A stretch of DNA of 64,000 nucleotides from JAVJPJ01 sp040217295 (GCA_964460185.1 CAYWTM010000003.1:6930-70929), one strand, 5' to 3'. Shown: positions 35,683-44,459, numbered from the stretch's first letter. Translations and numbers: made by a program. The notes: a model not told the origin generated them from the letters alone.

Positions 35683-36122
35683 GGGGTGGGTCCTACGATA
35701 ACAAGGCCGGGCGCTGCGGCGACGGCGGTCACGGTATTGCGCGATGACAGGTTCAGAACGCGCACCGGTTCACCGGCGGCGGCGCGGTCCATCGCCCGAC
35801 CCTCGGTCATTACCAACAGGCCGCCATGGTCGTAGCGGATGGTCACGATCTCGTTGCGGTCGACGATGGCCGGTGGCTGCAGGTCGCCGGTCCGGATGGG
35901 GCGCCCGGGGTAAAGGTTGACCCGCGCTTCCATCCCGATCACATCGGCCAGGCTGCCGATGGCGCCGGGCGTGTCCCCTTCGACAACAGCCACATCGGCC
36001 GGTCCGATCAGCGTTTGCCCCCGGATCGTTCCGGCCGCGACGACGGTGTCCGCGCGCGAGGGCCCGATGGCCGCCATCGCCACCAGACCGATACCGATCA
36101 ACGAAAATGCCAGCCGTTGCAT
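35679..36122 (-). CDS. flgA: P-ring assembly chaperone FlgA
   Basis: A 147-residue periplasmic protein with a signal peptide (AAIGPSRA|DT), an SAF-like segment, and the FlgA C-terminal pattern (GRPIRTGDLQPPAIVDRNEIVTIRYDHGGLLVMTEGRAM ... VRVLNLSSRNTVTAVAAAPGLV). It helps P-ring formation. It is shorter than enteric FlgA but typical for this group. It overlaps flgG by one base. Confidence 0.9.
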   Translation of the reverse strand: MQRLAFSLIGIGLVAMAAIGPSRADTVVAAGTIRGQTLIGPADVAVVEGDTPGAIGSLADVIGMEARVNLYPGRPIRTGDLQPPAIVDRNEIVTIRYDHGGLLVMTEGRAMDRAAAGEPVRVLNLSSRNTVTAVAAAPGLVIVGPTP

Positions 36123-36907
36123 CAGCGGATCTGCGTGGTTGCGCCAAGCATCTGGTCGGCGGCTGTGATGACCTTGGCGTTCAGTTCATACCCGCGCTGC
36201 GCCTCGATCAGTTCGGTAAGCTCGCGCACGGAATCCACCGAGCTTTCCTCAAGATATCCCTGCCGAAACCGACCAAGCCCTTCTTCGCCCGGGTTTGCCT
36301 GCTGCGGCGTTCCCGAGGCGGCCGATTCCAGGAACAGGTTCGATCCCATCGCCTCAAGCCCGTGCTCGTTGGAAAACCCGACAAGGCCGATCTGGCCCAA
36401 AAGCTCCGCATCGACGCTGTCGCTGAAATAGGCGTAAACCTCACCGTCGGCCGTGATCGAGATCTGGCGCGCGTCGTCGGGAATGGTGATCCCGGGGGCG
36501 ACCTCGTACCCGTCTGCCGTCACGATCAGCCCGTCACCCGACCGTTGCAGCGCGCCGTCGCGGGTATAGGCCGATATCCCGGACGGCAGGTTCACTTCCA
36601 GCCATCCGCGCCCTTCGATGGCCAGATCCAGGACACCGCCCGATTCAGACAGCGCGCCCTGGGCCATGTTGACCGACACCGAGGCGGGCCGGACGCCCAG
36701 GCCAAGCTGCACGCCGGTGGGAACCACCGTGCCATCCGACGCGTTGATCGACCCCGCGCGGGTCACCTGCTGATAATGCAGGTCGGAAAAATCGGCGCGG
36801 CGGGCGTTGTACCCGGTGGTGTTCATGTTGGCGAGGTTGTTGGAGATGACCTCGACCCGCATTTGTTGCGCGCTCATGCCGGTGGCGGCGATGTTCAGGG
36901 CTCTCAT
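36122..36907 (-). CDS. flgG: Flagellar distal rod protein FlgG
   Basis: A 261-residue protein with axial-protein termini: N-terminal MRALNIAATGMSAQQMRVEVISNNLANMNTTGYNARRADF and C-terminal LTELIEAQRGYELNAKVITAADQML. Full length for FlgG. It lies 12 nt after flgF in the flgB-C-fliE-Q-flgF-G-A-H-fliL unit. Confidence 0.95.
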   Translation of the reverse strand: MRALNIAATGMSAQQMRVEVISNNLANMNTTGYNARRADFSDLHYQQVTRAGSINASDGTVVPTGVQLGLGVRPASVSVNMAQGALSESGGVLDLAIEGRGWLEVNLPSGISAYTRDGALQRSGDGLIVTADGYEVAPGITIPDDARQISITADGEVYAYFSDSVDAELLGQIGLVGFSNEHGLEAMGSNLFLESAASGTPQQANPGEEGLGRFRQGYLEESSVDSVRELTELIEAQRGYELNAKVITAADQMLGATTQIR

Positions 36908-36919
36908 TCGTGGGTCTCC

Positions 36920-37642
36920 TTACTGGCGGGCGCCTGCGGTGCGCAGGAAATCGCGCACTCTTTGATCTTCGGCGTCGAGGAAGCTTTGTCCCAGTTCATA
37001 CGATCTCTGGACCTCGATCATCCGGGCCACTTGCACGACCGGGTCGACATTCGACGCCTCGACCGCGCCTTGCACGATGACGCCATCCAGCACGGGTTCC
37101 ACGCCGCTTGCGGCCGCGAACAAAACACCGGATCGGCGCGTCAGTTCTGTTGGGTCTGTAGGTTGCCAAAGGCCGATCTGGGTCAGCGGCTGACCGTCGA
37201 CGCCAAGCGTGCCATCGCGTGCCACCGTGACGGACCGCGCATCGGGCGGCACGAAGACCGGCGCCCCCCCACCATCAAGCAAGAAATGCCCTTCCGGTGT
37301 CACCAGTTCGCCCGCATCATTGCGCACAAAGTTGCCCGCGCGGGTCAGGGCCTGGCCATCGGGCGTCTGGACCAGGAAAAACCCGTCGCCCTCGATCGCC
37401 AGGTGAAACGGCGATCCGGTCTGTTCCAGCGCGCCCTGTTGCGCAGAGATGACATGCCCGGTGGCGGTCGCCATGGACAAGCCTTCGCGCTGACCATCGA
37501 GCGCGCGGACATGTTCGGCAAAGATCAGACCCTGCGCGCGAAACCCGGTGGTGGAGATATTGGCGATGTTGTTGGCCACGACATCCATCTCGCGCAGCAA
37601 CCCGATTTGCCGGGTCAAGGTCGTGTAGCTGGCATTTTCCAT
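36920..37642 (-). CDS. flgF: Flagellar proximal rod protein FlgF
   Basis: A 240-residue axial protein related to FlgG (N-terminal TLTRQIGLLREMDVVANNIANISTTGFRAQGLIF; C-terminal VARMIEVQRSYELGQSFLDAEDQRV). Position just upstream of flgG and length identify it as FlgF. Confidence 0.92.
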   Translation of the reverse strand: MENASYTTLTRQIGLLREMDVVANNIANISTTGFRAQGLIFAEHVRALDGQREGLSMATATGHVISAQQGALEQTGSPFHLAIEGDGFFLVQTPDGQALTRAGNFVRNDAGELVTPEGHFLLDGGGAPVFVPPDARSVTVARDGTLGVDGQPLTQIGLWQPTDPTELTRRSGVLFAAASGVEPVLDGVIVQGAVEASNVDPVVQVARMIEVQRSYELGQSFLDAEDQRVRDFLRTAGARQ

Positions 37643-37654
37643 TCCGCGGGCCCC

Positions 37655-37921
37655 TTACATTCCGGCGATGATCGGGATCAGCGTGGTGCTGAAATAGCCC
37701 GACAAGGTGGTGGTCATGAAACTCATCGAGACCCAGAAAACCGCAACGATCGCGGCCAGTTTCGGCACGAAGGTCAGTGTCATTTCCTGGATCGAGGTAA
37801 GGGCCTGAAACAGGCCCACCACCACGCCGCTGATCAGGGCCGCGCCAAGGATCGGCGTCGAGATCAGCACGGAAACCCAAAGCCCGTGTCGAAGGGTGTC
37901 GAAAAAGATCATCTCATCCAT
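37655..37921 (-). CDS. fliQ: Flagellar export gate protein FliQ
   Basis: An 88-residue protein with two TM helices and the FliQ pattern (ISTPILGAALISGVVVGLFQALTSIQEMTLTFVPKLAA). It is part of the FliPQR pore. It overlaps fliE by one base and lies among rod genes, as in many alphaproteobacteria. Confidence 0.94.
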   Translation of the reverse strand: MDEMIFFDTLRHGLWVSVLISTPILGAALISGVVVGLFQALTSIQEMTLTFVPKLAAIVAVFWVSMSFMTTTLSGYFSTTLIPIIAGM

Positions 37922-38229
37922 CAGACCGGCATCCTCAGGATTTCCTGGTAGGCCTCGACGACCCTGTCGCGGACGGTCACGGCCGTTTCGACCGCAAGTT
38001 CGGTTTGCGCCAGCGCCGTGACCAACGCGTGAGGATCGGCGCCGGTTGTCATGGCGGCGATGGATTGCGCCTCGCCCTCGGCGAGGGTGGCGCCAAAGCG
38101 TTCGACGGCATTGGCAAAGATCTGCCCGGCCTGCATCTGCCCCGATGACGGATCGGCAAGCATCTGCCCCTGTGGGCGCAGCCCGGTCTGGCCATAGGCC
38201 GCGATGGCGAGAGAATTACGGATATCCAT
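37921..38229 (-). CDS. fliE: Hook-basal body complex protein FliE
   Basis: A 102-residue all-helical rod adaptor (FANAVERFGATLAEGEAQSIAAMTTGADPHALVTALAQTELAVETAVTVRDRVVEAYQEILRMPV), matching FliE at its C-terminus. It links the MS-ring/export gate to the rod. Confidence 0.9.
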   Translation of the reverse strand: MDIRNSLAIAAYGQTGLRPQGQMLADPSSGQMQAGQIFANAVERFGATLAEGEAQSIAAMTTGADPHALVTALAQTELAVETAVTVRDRVVEAYQEILRMPV

Positions 38230-38244
38230 GTCGCGGGTTCCTCT

Positions 38245-38637
38245 TTAGCGGCGCAACAGATCGTTGAGGGATGAAGACATTTGCCGGATCTGGTCGAAGA
38301 CGCGCAGATTTGCCTCGTAACTGCGTTGCGCTTCGCGGGCGTCGGACAGTTCCACGACCATGTCGACATTCGATCCCGGGTAATGCCCGGTTTCGTCGGC
38401 CATCGGGTGGCCGGGGTCATAGATGCGTGGCAGCTCGCGCCGATCCAGGCGCACTTCGCCGGTTTGCACCATGCCCTGCGCCTGGTCGAACCCGCGCATC
38501 GGCTCGAAACTGACGACCTTGCGGCGATAACCGGGCGTGTCGGCATTGGCGATGTTTTCCGACACGTGGGTGATGCGTTCTGCCTGGCTGCGCATCCCGC
38601 TGGCGGCCACGGACAAGGCAGAGCTGAAATCGGTCAT
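38245..38637 (-). CDS. flgC: Flagellar proximal rod protein FlgC
   Basis: A 130-residue rod protein with LSVAASGMRSQAERITHVSENIANADTPGYRRKVVSFE at the N-terminus and VELSDAREAQRSYEANLRVFDQ at the C-terminus. Standard FlgC length and position after flgB. Confidence 0.94.
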   Translation of the reverse strand: MTDFSSALSVAASGMRSQAERITHVSENIANADTPGYRRKVVSFEPMRGFDQAQGMVQTGEVRLDRRELPRIYDPGHPMADETGHYPGSNVDMVVELSDAREAQRSYEANLRVFDQIRQMSSSLNDLLRR

Positions 38638-38655
38638 CTCATTCTCCTACAAGAT

Positions 38656-39009
38656 TTATCGGCCGAGGCTGGTGCGCAGGATGTTCATGGCCGAGCCATA
38701 GACCTGCAGGGCGCGTGAATGGGCGCGCTGCGCCTCGATCCCGCGCAGCATTTCGATTTCCAGGGATACGCTGTTTCCATTGGGCGATTCCGGGCCGCCC
38801 GCATCGACAGTCCGGATCGGCAGCCTGCCGTCCGCGGGGCCATTGCCCCCCTGCAGGGCGCGGTATGTCTCGGCAAAATCGTTGACGTCACGGGCCCGGT
38901 AGCCGGGGGTATCTGCATTCGCGATGTTCTGGGCGACCACGGCCTGCCGTGCCGCGGCATGGCGGGCACGTGTGCTGGCGAGGTCAAATATCTCGAGCCT
39001 ATCGAACAT
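38656..39009 (-). CDS. flgB: Flagellar proximal rod protein FlgB
   Basis: A 117-residue rod protein with AVVAQNIANADTPGYRARDVNDFAETYRALQ. It is the first gene of the nine-gene minus-strand unit. I use the ATG at 39009 (protein starts MFDRLEIFDL) because GGAG lies 8 nt upstream; an in-frame ATG at 39024 would add five residues. It is divergent from fliI across a 113-bp region with a CtrA-like box. Confidence 0.93.
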   Translation of the reverse strand: MFDRLEIFDLASTRARHAAARQAVVAQNIANADTPGYRARDVNDFAETYRALQGGNGPADGRLPIRTVDAGGPESPNGNSVSLEIEMLRGIEAQRAHSRALQVYGSAMNILRTSLGR

Positions 39010-39031
39010 CGGGGCTTCTCCCACATCGGCT

Positions 39032-39046
39032 TTGACGGATGCTTAA
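39032..39046. promoter_or_regulatory. CtrA-like box between flgB and fliI
   Basis: TTGA-N7-TTAA (spacer CGGATGC), 7 of 8 to the CtrA consensus. It lies 23 bp upstream of flgB and 77 bp upstream of fliI. Confidence 0.5.
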
Positions 39047-39068
39047 CGGTGATTCCTTTAGAAACCGT
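39046..39068. promoter_or_regulatory. ACGGT-N13-ACCGT dyad in the flgB-fliI region
   Basis: ACGGT (39046-39050) and ACCGT (39064-39068) form an inverted repeat partly overlapping the CtrA-like box. The flanks also pair partly (TTAACGGT against ACCGTAA). It may be a second regulator site; no factor is assigned. Confidence 0.35.
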
Positions 39069-39122
39069 AAGTGAGCCGTCACGCCGTGATGTGTCCGTTC
39101 CCCGCCCGGAAGGAGCCGCCCC

Positions 39123-40484
39123 ATGACCGATACATTTCTCGATCCGCTGCGCGCCCAATTGCGTGCGATCCCGCGCGCGCGCCACGTGGGGCAGATCACG
39201 GCGCTGGGCCGCGATCATGTGCGCGTGGCAGGGCTTGACCGGATCGCGGCGCTTGGGGATCGCGTGCGGATCGGTCCGGATTTGCGGGGCGAGATCCTGA
39301 AGCTTGATGACACCGGCTGCACCGTCATGCCCGAGGGGGCAACCGACGGGGTGCGCCTTGGTCTGCCGGTCATGCATCTGGGGCCGGCCGGTATTTCCCC
39401 GGATCACAGCTGGCTGGGCCGGGTTGTCGACCCGGACGGGCAGCCCATGGACGGCAAGCCCCTTTTCCCCGGATCGCGGTCCTACCCGTTGCGGGCCGCG
39501 CCTCCGTCCCCGGCGGAACGGCGCGCACTGGGGCCACGGTTGCAAACGGGGTTCGCGGTGTTCGACACGCTCTTGCCGATCGTGCGCGGGCAACGCGTCG
39601 GCCTGTTCTCTGGCTCGGGTGTGGGCAAATCCAGCCTGATTGGCGCCATGGCAAAGGCCATGTCCGCCGACGTGGTTGTGATTGGCCTGATCGGTGAACG
39701 CGGGCGGGAATTGCGGGATTTCGTCGCCGACACCCTGGGGCCCGAGGGTTTGGCGCGGTCGGTTGTCGTCGCGGCGACGTCCGACCGGCCGGCGCTGACA
39801 CGGGCGCGGGCGGCCTGGTCGATGATGGCGGTTGCCGAATACTTCCGCGACCAGGGTTTGCAGGTGCTGTTGCTGGCCGATTCCATCACCCGCTTTGCCG
39901 AAGCCCAAAGGGACGTTGCCGCGGCGGCCGGGGAACCGTGCGGGCCGTCCGGGTTTCCGGCGTCGATGGCGCAGATGGTGATGGGTCTGGTCGAACGGGC
40001 CGGCCCGGGCGCGCAGGGGCAGGGTGACATTACCGCTGTCTTGTCGGTCCTGGTCGCCGGATCCGATATGGAAGGTCCTGTCGCTGATGTGATGCGCGGC
40101 GTCCTGGATGGCCATGTGGTGCTGGCACGCGCAATCGCGGAACGCGGGCGATACCCGGCGATCGACCTGCTGCGGTCGGTGTCGCGTGCCTTGCCGCGCG
40201 CGGCCAGCGCGGATGAGGTTACGCTGATCGCCCGTGCCAGGCAGTTGTTGGGCGCCTATGAACGTGCCGAGTTGATGGTTCAGGCGGGTCTCTATTCACC
40301 GGGCAATGATCCGGTGACCGACGCCGCCATTGCCGCCTGGCCAGGGCTGGATGCCTTTGTCGCATCGGCGGCCAGTGGCAGCATCGAAGACAGTTTTACC
40401 GCGCTGCGCGGAATACTTGAGACGACGGATCCGGTGCTGAAACAGGCCCGGCGTGCCACCGGGGGCCAGATGGCTGCTGGCTGA
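39123..40484 (+). CDS. fliI: Flagellum-specific export ATPase FliI
   Basis: A 453-residue F1-beta-like ATPase with Walker A GSGVGKSS (164-171), GERGRELRDFV, Walker B LLLADSITRFAEAQRD, and the FliI segment AAGEPCGPSGFPASM. It is a cytoplasmic hexamer that energises release of export substrates from their chaperones. It is transcribed alone, convergent with the DUF1217 gene. No fliJ follows, which is unusual compared with fliI-fliJ in many bacteria. Confidence 0.95.
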   Translation: MTDTFLDPLRAQLRAIPRARHVGQITALGRDHVRVAGLDRIAALGDRVRIGPDLRGEILKLDDTGCTVMPEGATDGVRLGLPVMHLGPAGISPDHSWLGRVVDPDGQPMDGKPLFPGSRSYPLRAAPPSPAERRALGPRLQTGFAVFDTLLPIVRGQRVGLFSGSGVGKSSLIGAMAKAMSADVVVIGLIGERGRELRDFVADTLGPEGLARSVVVAATSDRPALTRARAAWSMMAVAEYFRDQGLQVLLLADSITRFAEAQRDVAAAAGEPCGPSGFPASMAQMVMGLVERAGPGAQGQGDITAVLSVLVAGSDMEGPVADVMRGVLDGHVVLARAIAERGRYPAIDLLRSVSRALPRAASADEVTLIARARQLLGAYERAELMVQAGLYSPGNDPVTDAAIAAWPGLDAFVASAASGSIEDSFTALRGILETTDPVLKQARRATGGQMAAG

Positions 40485-40707
40485 CCGCGCAAGTCCTGCG
40501 CGATTGCATCGGCCTGCATCTCGAGACGGCATTGCAAGTGCGGCGTTTCTTGCCGTGTCGGCCTTCGGGTGCGGTCACGATACCTGTGACCCATCCTCCT
40601 GGAACGACCCGGCACCACGATAGGCTGGTGGATGAAAAGCCATGCGATCAAATGGACTGCGCGAATATCGGCCCTGCGGGGGGCGCGACATGGCCCGATC
40701 CGTGATC

Positions 40708-41505
40708 TCACACCAGGGGCTGAAGCAAAATCAACGCCGTAGCCCCCGGGGTGAACGGCGAGGGACCATTCCCGATTTGAGCCCGGATCGTGAAATCCCG
40801 GATCAGCGTCTCCACCTTGTCGGGGTCGGTGAATTGCATGAATTCCGAACTGCCGAAGGCGCGATCCGCGCCGGTACGGAAGATCTCCAATTGCCTGTCC
40901 AGATCCAGGCTACCGACGCTTTCCGGAAGCCCAAAGGCCGTCTCGAACACCTTGCGCAGTGGCGGATTGCCCAGGATGGTCAGCCAGGCGGTCGTGTCGG
41001 CCTGCCCGCGTGCGGCGATATCGGCCAGCTCTCGCTGGGTGTTCAGGGCCAGCCGCATGTCCTCATTCCGGGTCCCCACGGCGCGTTCGAATTCCTGTCG
41101 CTCGAACCGGCCAAGGATCTTGTCGGCAAATCCCGCGCTTTGCGTGCGCGGTGCCAGATCGCTGCCGAACCCGAACGCCTCCGAGAATTCGCGATATCGC
41201 TTGTCGGCCAGCCGATTGGACAGGGCAGAGTCATCGGTGACGCCATCGGCCAGCACCTTCCCGATAAAAGCCCGGTTCCGCAGATCGTCCTGCAACCCGT
41301 AAGCACCCAAGGCGACGCGGAGAAGGCGGTAGTCCGAAACCAGGTCATCAGCACGGGTGATCTTTCCGATGTTTTCCCGGAAATACTCCATGTCCCGCTG
41401 CTGCACGGGGTTCCGTGAAAAGCGTTCGGTCTGGCCTTGCAGGCTGGACGACAAGAAACGCCAACCGGCGTATCCGTCCAGCGGGAGGATCGGCTGAAAA
41501 CTCAT
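40708..41505 (-). CDS. DUF1217 flagellar protein
   Basis: A 265-residue helical protein of the DUF1217 family found in alphaproteobacterial flagellar clusters (GWRFLSSSLQGQTERFSRNPVQQRDMEYFRENIGKI ... FGFGSDLAPRTQSAGFADKILGRFERQEFERAVGTRNEDMRLALN). There is no signal peptide or TM. The start ATG 41505 overlaps the flbT stop (ATGA), making it the last gene of the fliC-flaF-flbT group. Its biochemical role is not established, though co-location with flagellin regulators suggests filament assembly or export. Confidence 0.85.
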   Translation of the reverse strand: MSFQPILPLDGYAGWRFLSSSLQGQTERFSRNPVQQRDMEYFRENIGKITRADDLVSDYRLLRVALGAYGLQDDLRNRAFIGKVLADGVTDDSALSNRLADKRYREFSEAFGFGSDLAPRTQSAGFADKILGRFERQEFERAVGTRNEDMRLALNTQRELADIAARGQADTTAWLTILGNPPLRKVFETAFGLPESVGSLDLDRQLEIFRTGADRAFGSSEFMQFTDPDKVETLIRDFTIRAQIGNGPSPFTPGATALILLQPLV

Positions 41506-41906
41506 GTCTCGCGCGCCGCGATAAGCCGGTCTTCGCGCGGCAGAAGGCTGCGCAACGCCTTGAGCGCCTGGTAGGTCTGCCCCTCTTTCATATGGTGCGT
41601 GGCGCGGGCAAGTTGCGCACGGCTGTCTGGATCCGTGAACACCTGGCTCAACTGTTCCATCCCGCGCAGGATCTGCGTTCGTGCCTCGGCCATTTCGATA
41701 TCGCCGGACAGGACAAGTTGGGCGATGTAACACACGCGCCGCACCGGCGTGGTGACCTCTTCGGGGTGGATGGCATCGCGCAGGCGCAGGATCTTGGCGT
41801 CCGGGGTCATGATGCTCAATCGCGACCGGCGATCCCCGTTTTCGATCACCGCCCCGTTGATCAGCACGCGTTCCTTCGGGCCCAGTTTCAGGACCAGGCC
41901 GCTCAT
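41502..41906 (-). CDS. flbT: Flagellin mRNA regulator FlbT
   Basis: A 134-residue protein matching FlbT (LVLKLGPKERVLINGAVIENGDRRSRLSI ... RRVCYIAQLVLSGDIEMAEARTQIL). In Caulobacter FlbT binds the 5' untranslated region of flagellin mRNA and promotes its decay until the hook is built. It overlaps flaF and the DUF1217 gene by 4 nt. Confidence 0.93.
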   Translation of the reverse strand: MSGLVLKLGPKERVLINGAVIENGDRRSRLSIMTPDAKILRLRDAIHPEEVTTPVRRVCYIAQLVLSGDIEMAEARTQILRGMEQLSQVFTDPDSRAQLARATHHMKEGQTYQALKALRSLLPREDRLIAARET

Positions 41907-42277
41907 TGCAGCCCCCCTTCGGAGTCGAGGCCACGCATCACGGAACGATTGATGTCGATCAATGCCGAAAGGGCGCTGGCATCCTTCAACGCGGCGCTGC
42001 TCTGTAGCAGCGAGAATTCCGCAAGGTAGAACAATTGCGCCCTGAGAGACTGGGGCAACAGATTGTCAGGGGTGGCAAGGTCAGTGGCCAAGGTCGTCCA
42101 CAACCGGCGATTGTCGTGGAGTGCTGCGGCGCGCAACGTCATCGGGGCGCCGGGCCTTGCGGCCTGCGCGAGCCGGGCCGTGACGGTTTCAAAGGCCGCA
42201 TGTTCGGCCCCGCGACTGGTGCGAACGGGAGTTGCGACGGCACCGTATGCGGTCTGTGCGAGCGAGGTCGGGGTCAA
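41903..42277 (-). CDS. flaF: Flagellin synthesis regulator FlaF
   Basis: A 124-residue FlaF (AYGAVATPVRTSRGAEHAAFETVTARLAQA ... NRRLWTTLATDLATPDNLLPQSLRAQLFYLAEFSL). It acts opposite to FlbT as a positive factor for flagellin synthesis or secretion in Caulobacter and Brucella. It lies 80 nt downstream of fliC. Confidence 0.92.
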   Translation of the reverse strand: MTPTSLAQTAYGAVATPVRTSRGAEHAAFETVTARLAQAARPGAPMTLRAAALHDNRRLWTTLATDLATPDNLLPQSLRAQLFYLAEFSLLQSSAALKDASALSALIDINRSVMRGLDSEGGLQ

Positions 42278-42322
42278 GGGTGTGATCCTTCCGGGAACGC
42301 TGAAGGGGCAGCGGGCAGGGGG

Positions 42323-42349
42323 GCCATCGGAGGACGTACCCCCGATGGC
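42323..42349 (-). terminator. Hairpin between fliC and flaF
   Basis: A perfect 8-bp stem, GCCATCGG with CCGATGGC, has an 11-nt loop and no U run. It lies 9 nt after the fliC stop. It could act as a partial terminator or 3' stabiliser that lets fliC mRNA outnumber flaF-flbT message. Confidence 0.5.
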
Positions 42350-42357
42350 GGTTCAGC

Positions 42358-43893
42358 TTAGCGGAACAACGACAGGATGTTCTGCGGCTGCTGGTTGGCG
42401 ATCGAAAGCGACTGGGTGGCCAGCTGCTGTTGGACCTGCAGCGCCTGCAGACGTGCCGATGCCTCTTCCATGTCGGCATCCACCAGGGTGCCGATGCCGG
42501 TCCTGAGCGAGTCGGTCAGTGTCGACACGAACTCAGACTGCGTATTGATCCGGCCTTCCGCCGACCCGAAAGATGCGGCCGCATCGATCGCGTTCTGAAT
42601 CAGCGTTTCCATGTTGGCCAGCGCTGCATCGGCACCTTCGTTTGTGGTGACGTCGATGTTGTCGAGGCCGAAAAGACCGCCAGAGGCGACACCGTCGGCC
42701 TGCCCCGCATCACTGAGCGTCATCGTGGCACCCGCAGTGGGATCGCTGCCATCATAGTCGACCAGTACCCGCCAGGCGCCGCTGGTTTCGTCCTGGACAA
42801 CCTGGGTCGTGACCCCGGTTTCAGCGCCGGAATCAATGGCAGTCTTCAGCCCGCGGGCCACGTCCTCCATGTTTTCGCCCTGTCCCGCGACATAGTCGTA
42901 GTTGTTGCCATTGACGGTGACGCGGTAGCTGTCGCCCTCGTTCACGGTCGCGGCGTTGGACAATTCGACCTCTTCGGCTCGATAGATCAGCGATGCGCTG
43001 CCGGATCCCGTCGTGGCGGCCTGGTCATCGGCGCTGTTGCCGTTGTTTGTGACGGCAATGGTGTTGGTCGCACCGCTATCCCAGGATACCGCGAAGGTGT
43101 CGAACGAGTTCGTGTTGGCCAGTTCGAGGACCGCGCCGGCACCACCGGCGGTGATGCCCGTCAACCCGGCCTGGTTGATCTGTGCCCGGATCGCATCCAC
43201 GGTCGTTGCCGCATCGGTGTCGAACGCCTGGGTGAACGTCGTGCCGTTGATCGTCACGTTCAGATCATCGGCCGCCGCGCCCGCGAAGGTGAGTTCGAGA
43301 TCGTTGGCGGCACCGGTCGAATCGATGGCGGCGGCGCTGGAGGTGATGTTTCCTGCCAGGGTTGCGCCGTTGCCATAGGTCCCGGCGAATGTCGTCAGGT
43401 CTTGGCGTGCCACGGTGATGTTCCGGGCCGTAACCGTCCCGCTGCCGGACCGGTCGAGAGAGGACAGGATGTTCACGTCTTCCGTGCCCGTCACGAGGTT
43501 CAGGCCATTGAACTGTGCCGCATTCACAACGGACCCGATCTGGTCGCGAAGCGCGTTGATATCCGTCTGGATTTTTTCCCGGTCGACATTTTCTTCCTGC
43601 GCGGCAACCACCCTGCCCTTGATGTCGGTCAGCAGGTCGGTGACCGTTTCCGAGGCGCTTCGCGCCACGGCGACGGTGGATTCCCCAAGGCTGAGGCTGT
43701 CGGAGATGGCCTTGAAACCTTCGACATCCGATTCCATCACCTTGGAAATCGCCCATACGGCCGAGTTGTCGCGGGCGGAGGCGATCGATTTGCCGGTCGA
43801 GATTTCCGATTGGGTCTTTTCCAGATTCGAGTTGATGCTCTTGAGGGTCTGCAACGCGACCATCGCACTTGTGTTCGTAAGTATGCTGGACAT
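42358..43893 (-). CDS. fliC: Flagellin FliC
   Basis: A 511-residue flagellin. The conserved D0/D1 ends are N-terminal MSSILTNTSAMVALQTLKSINSNL and C-terminal QVQQQLATQSLSIANQQPQNILSLFR. The middle (about 150-400) is Thr/Ala/Gly/Asp-rich with two similar beta-type modules (FAGAAADDLNVTINGTTFTQAF; and EGDSYRVTVNGNNYDYVAGQ) resembling flagellin hook-IN motifs. It is the only flagellin in the window. No FliD or FliS gene is present, as is common in this group. The promoter lies in 43894-44117; it shows only a weak 6-of-8 CtrA-like match at 44050-44064. Confidence 0.95.
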   Translation of the reverse strand: MSSILTNTSAMVALQTLKSINSNLEKTQSEISTGKSIASARDNSAVWAISKVMESDVEGFKAISDSLSLGESTVAVARSASETVTDLLTDIKGRVVAAQEENVDREKIQTDINALRDQIGSVVNAAQFNGLNLVTGTEDVNILSSLDRSGSGTVTARNITVARQDLTTFAGTYGNGATLAGNITSSAAAIDSTGAANDLELTFAGAAADDLNVTINGTTFTQAFDTDAATTVDAIRAQINQAGLTGITAGGAGAVLELANTNSFDTFAVSWDSGATNTIAVTNNGNSADDQAATTGSGSASLIYRAEEVELSNAATVNEGDSYRVTVNGNNYDYVAGQGENMEDVARGLKTAIDSGAETGVTTQVVQDETSGAWRVLVDYDGSDPTAGATMTLSDAGQADGVASGGLFGLDNIDVTTNEGADAALANMETLIQNAIDAAASFGSAEGRINTQSEFVSTLTDSLRTGIGTLVDADMEEASARLQALQVQQQLATQSLSIANQQPQNILSLFR

Positions 43894-44117
43894 CTATGTC
43901 CCCTTCCTTTGTTCCGTATCGGCGCATATTCGGCGCCAGTCACATCCAGGGCCTGCAGGCCCCCGCGAAGGGTCTTTCTGACCGCTGCAACCCATGTACC
44001 CGGATCACGCCACCCAGCTGGGTGCAGGCGTCACTTTCAGAACCAACTCTGAACAACCGGCTAACCGCGCTGGCCAAACGCAGATGATTTTAGCGGAATG
44101 CGGGTGACGGTCTGTTG

Positions 44118-44459
44118 TCATCGGCGCGTCAGGACCCGCCCGCACCCGGCCGGGTCGGATCTGCGATGGCCGTTTCGGTCATAGGTCGTCAGCGGCGCAT
44201 GGGCCGTGCCCGTCACCTGGCTGCGCGCCTGGGCGACGCCACGCCGCGCGGCCTGCACGAGGGCGGCATTTCTGGCCGCCATGGTGCGGATCGTCGCCAA
44301 CACCGACATATCGGGTGACGACGCTCCCAGGAACCTCATCGCGCGGTCCAACGCGTCGGGCAGGCGGGTCAATGTCGCGATATCGCCTGAAACAAGGGCG
44401 GCGTGTTGCGCCTTCAGAATCGCGATGACACGATCCGGTGCGGTGTTGGACCCGGTCAT
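44118..44459 (-). CDS. FlgN-like flagellar chaperone
   Basis: A 113-residue helical protein (IAILKAQHAALVSGDIATLTRLPDALDRAMRFLGA ... LATIRTMAARNAALVQAARRGVAQARSQV) resembling the alphaproteobacterial FlgN group, the export chaperone for FlgK and FlgL. It overlaps flgJ by 4 nt. Similarity is to a short helical family, so the call rests partly on location. Confidence 0.65.
   Translation of the reverse strand: MTGSNTAPDRVIAILKAQHAALVSGDIATLTRLPDALDRAMRFLGASSPDMSVLATIRTMAARNAALVQAARRGVAQARSQVTGTAHAPLTTYDRNGHRRSDPAGCGRVLTRR

Noticed and set aside
39058..39072. Second CtrA box in the flgB-fliI region
   Set aside because: TTAG is present but the second half at N7 is AAGT, so no match.
44050..44064. 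CtrA box upstream of fliC
   Set aside because: Only 6 of 8 bases match (TTAG-N7-TTCA on the minus strand), too weak to annotate alone.
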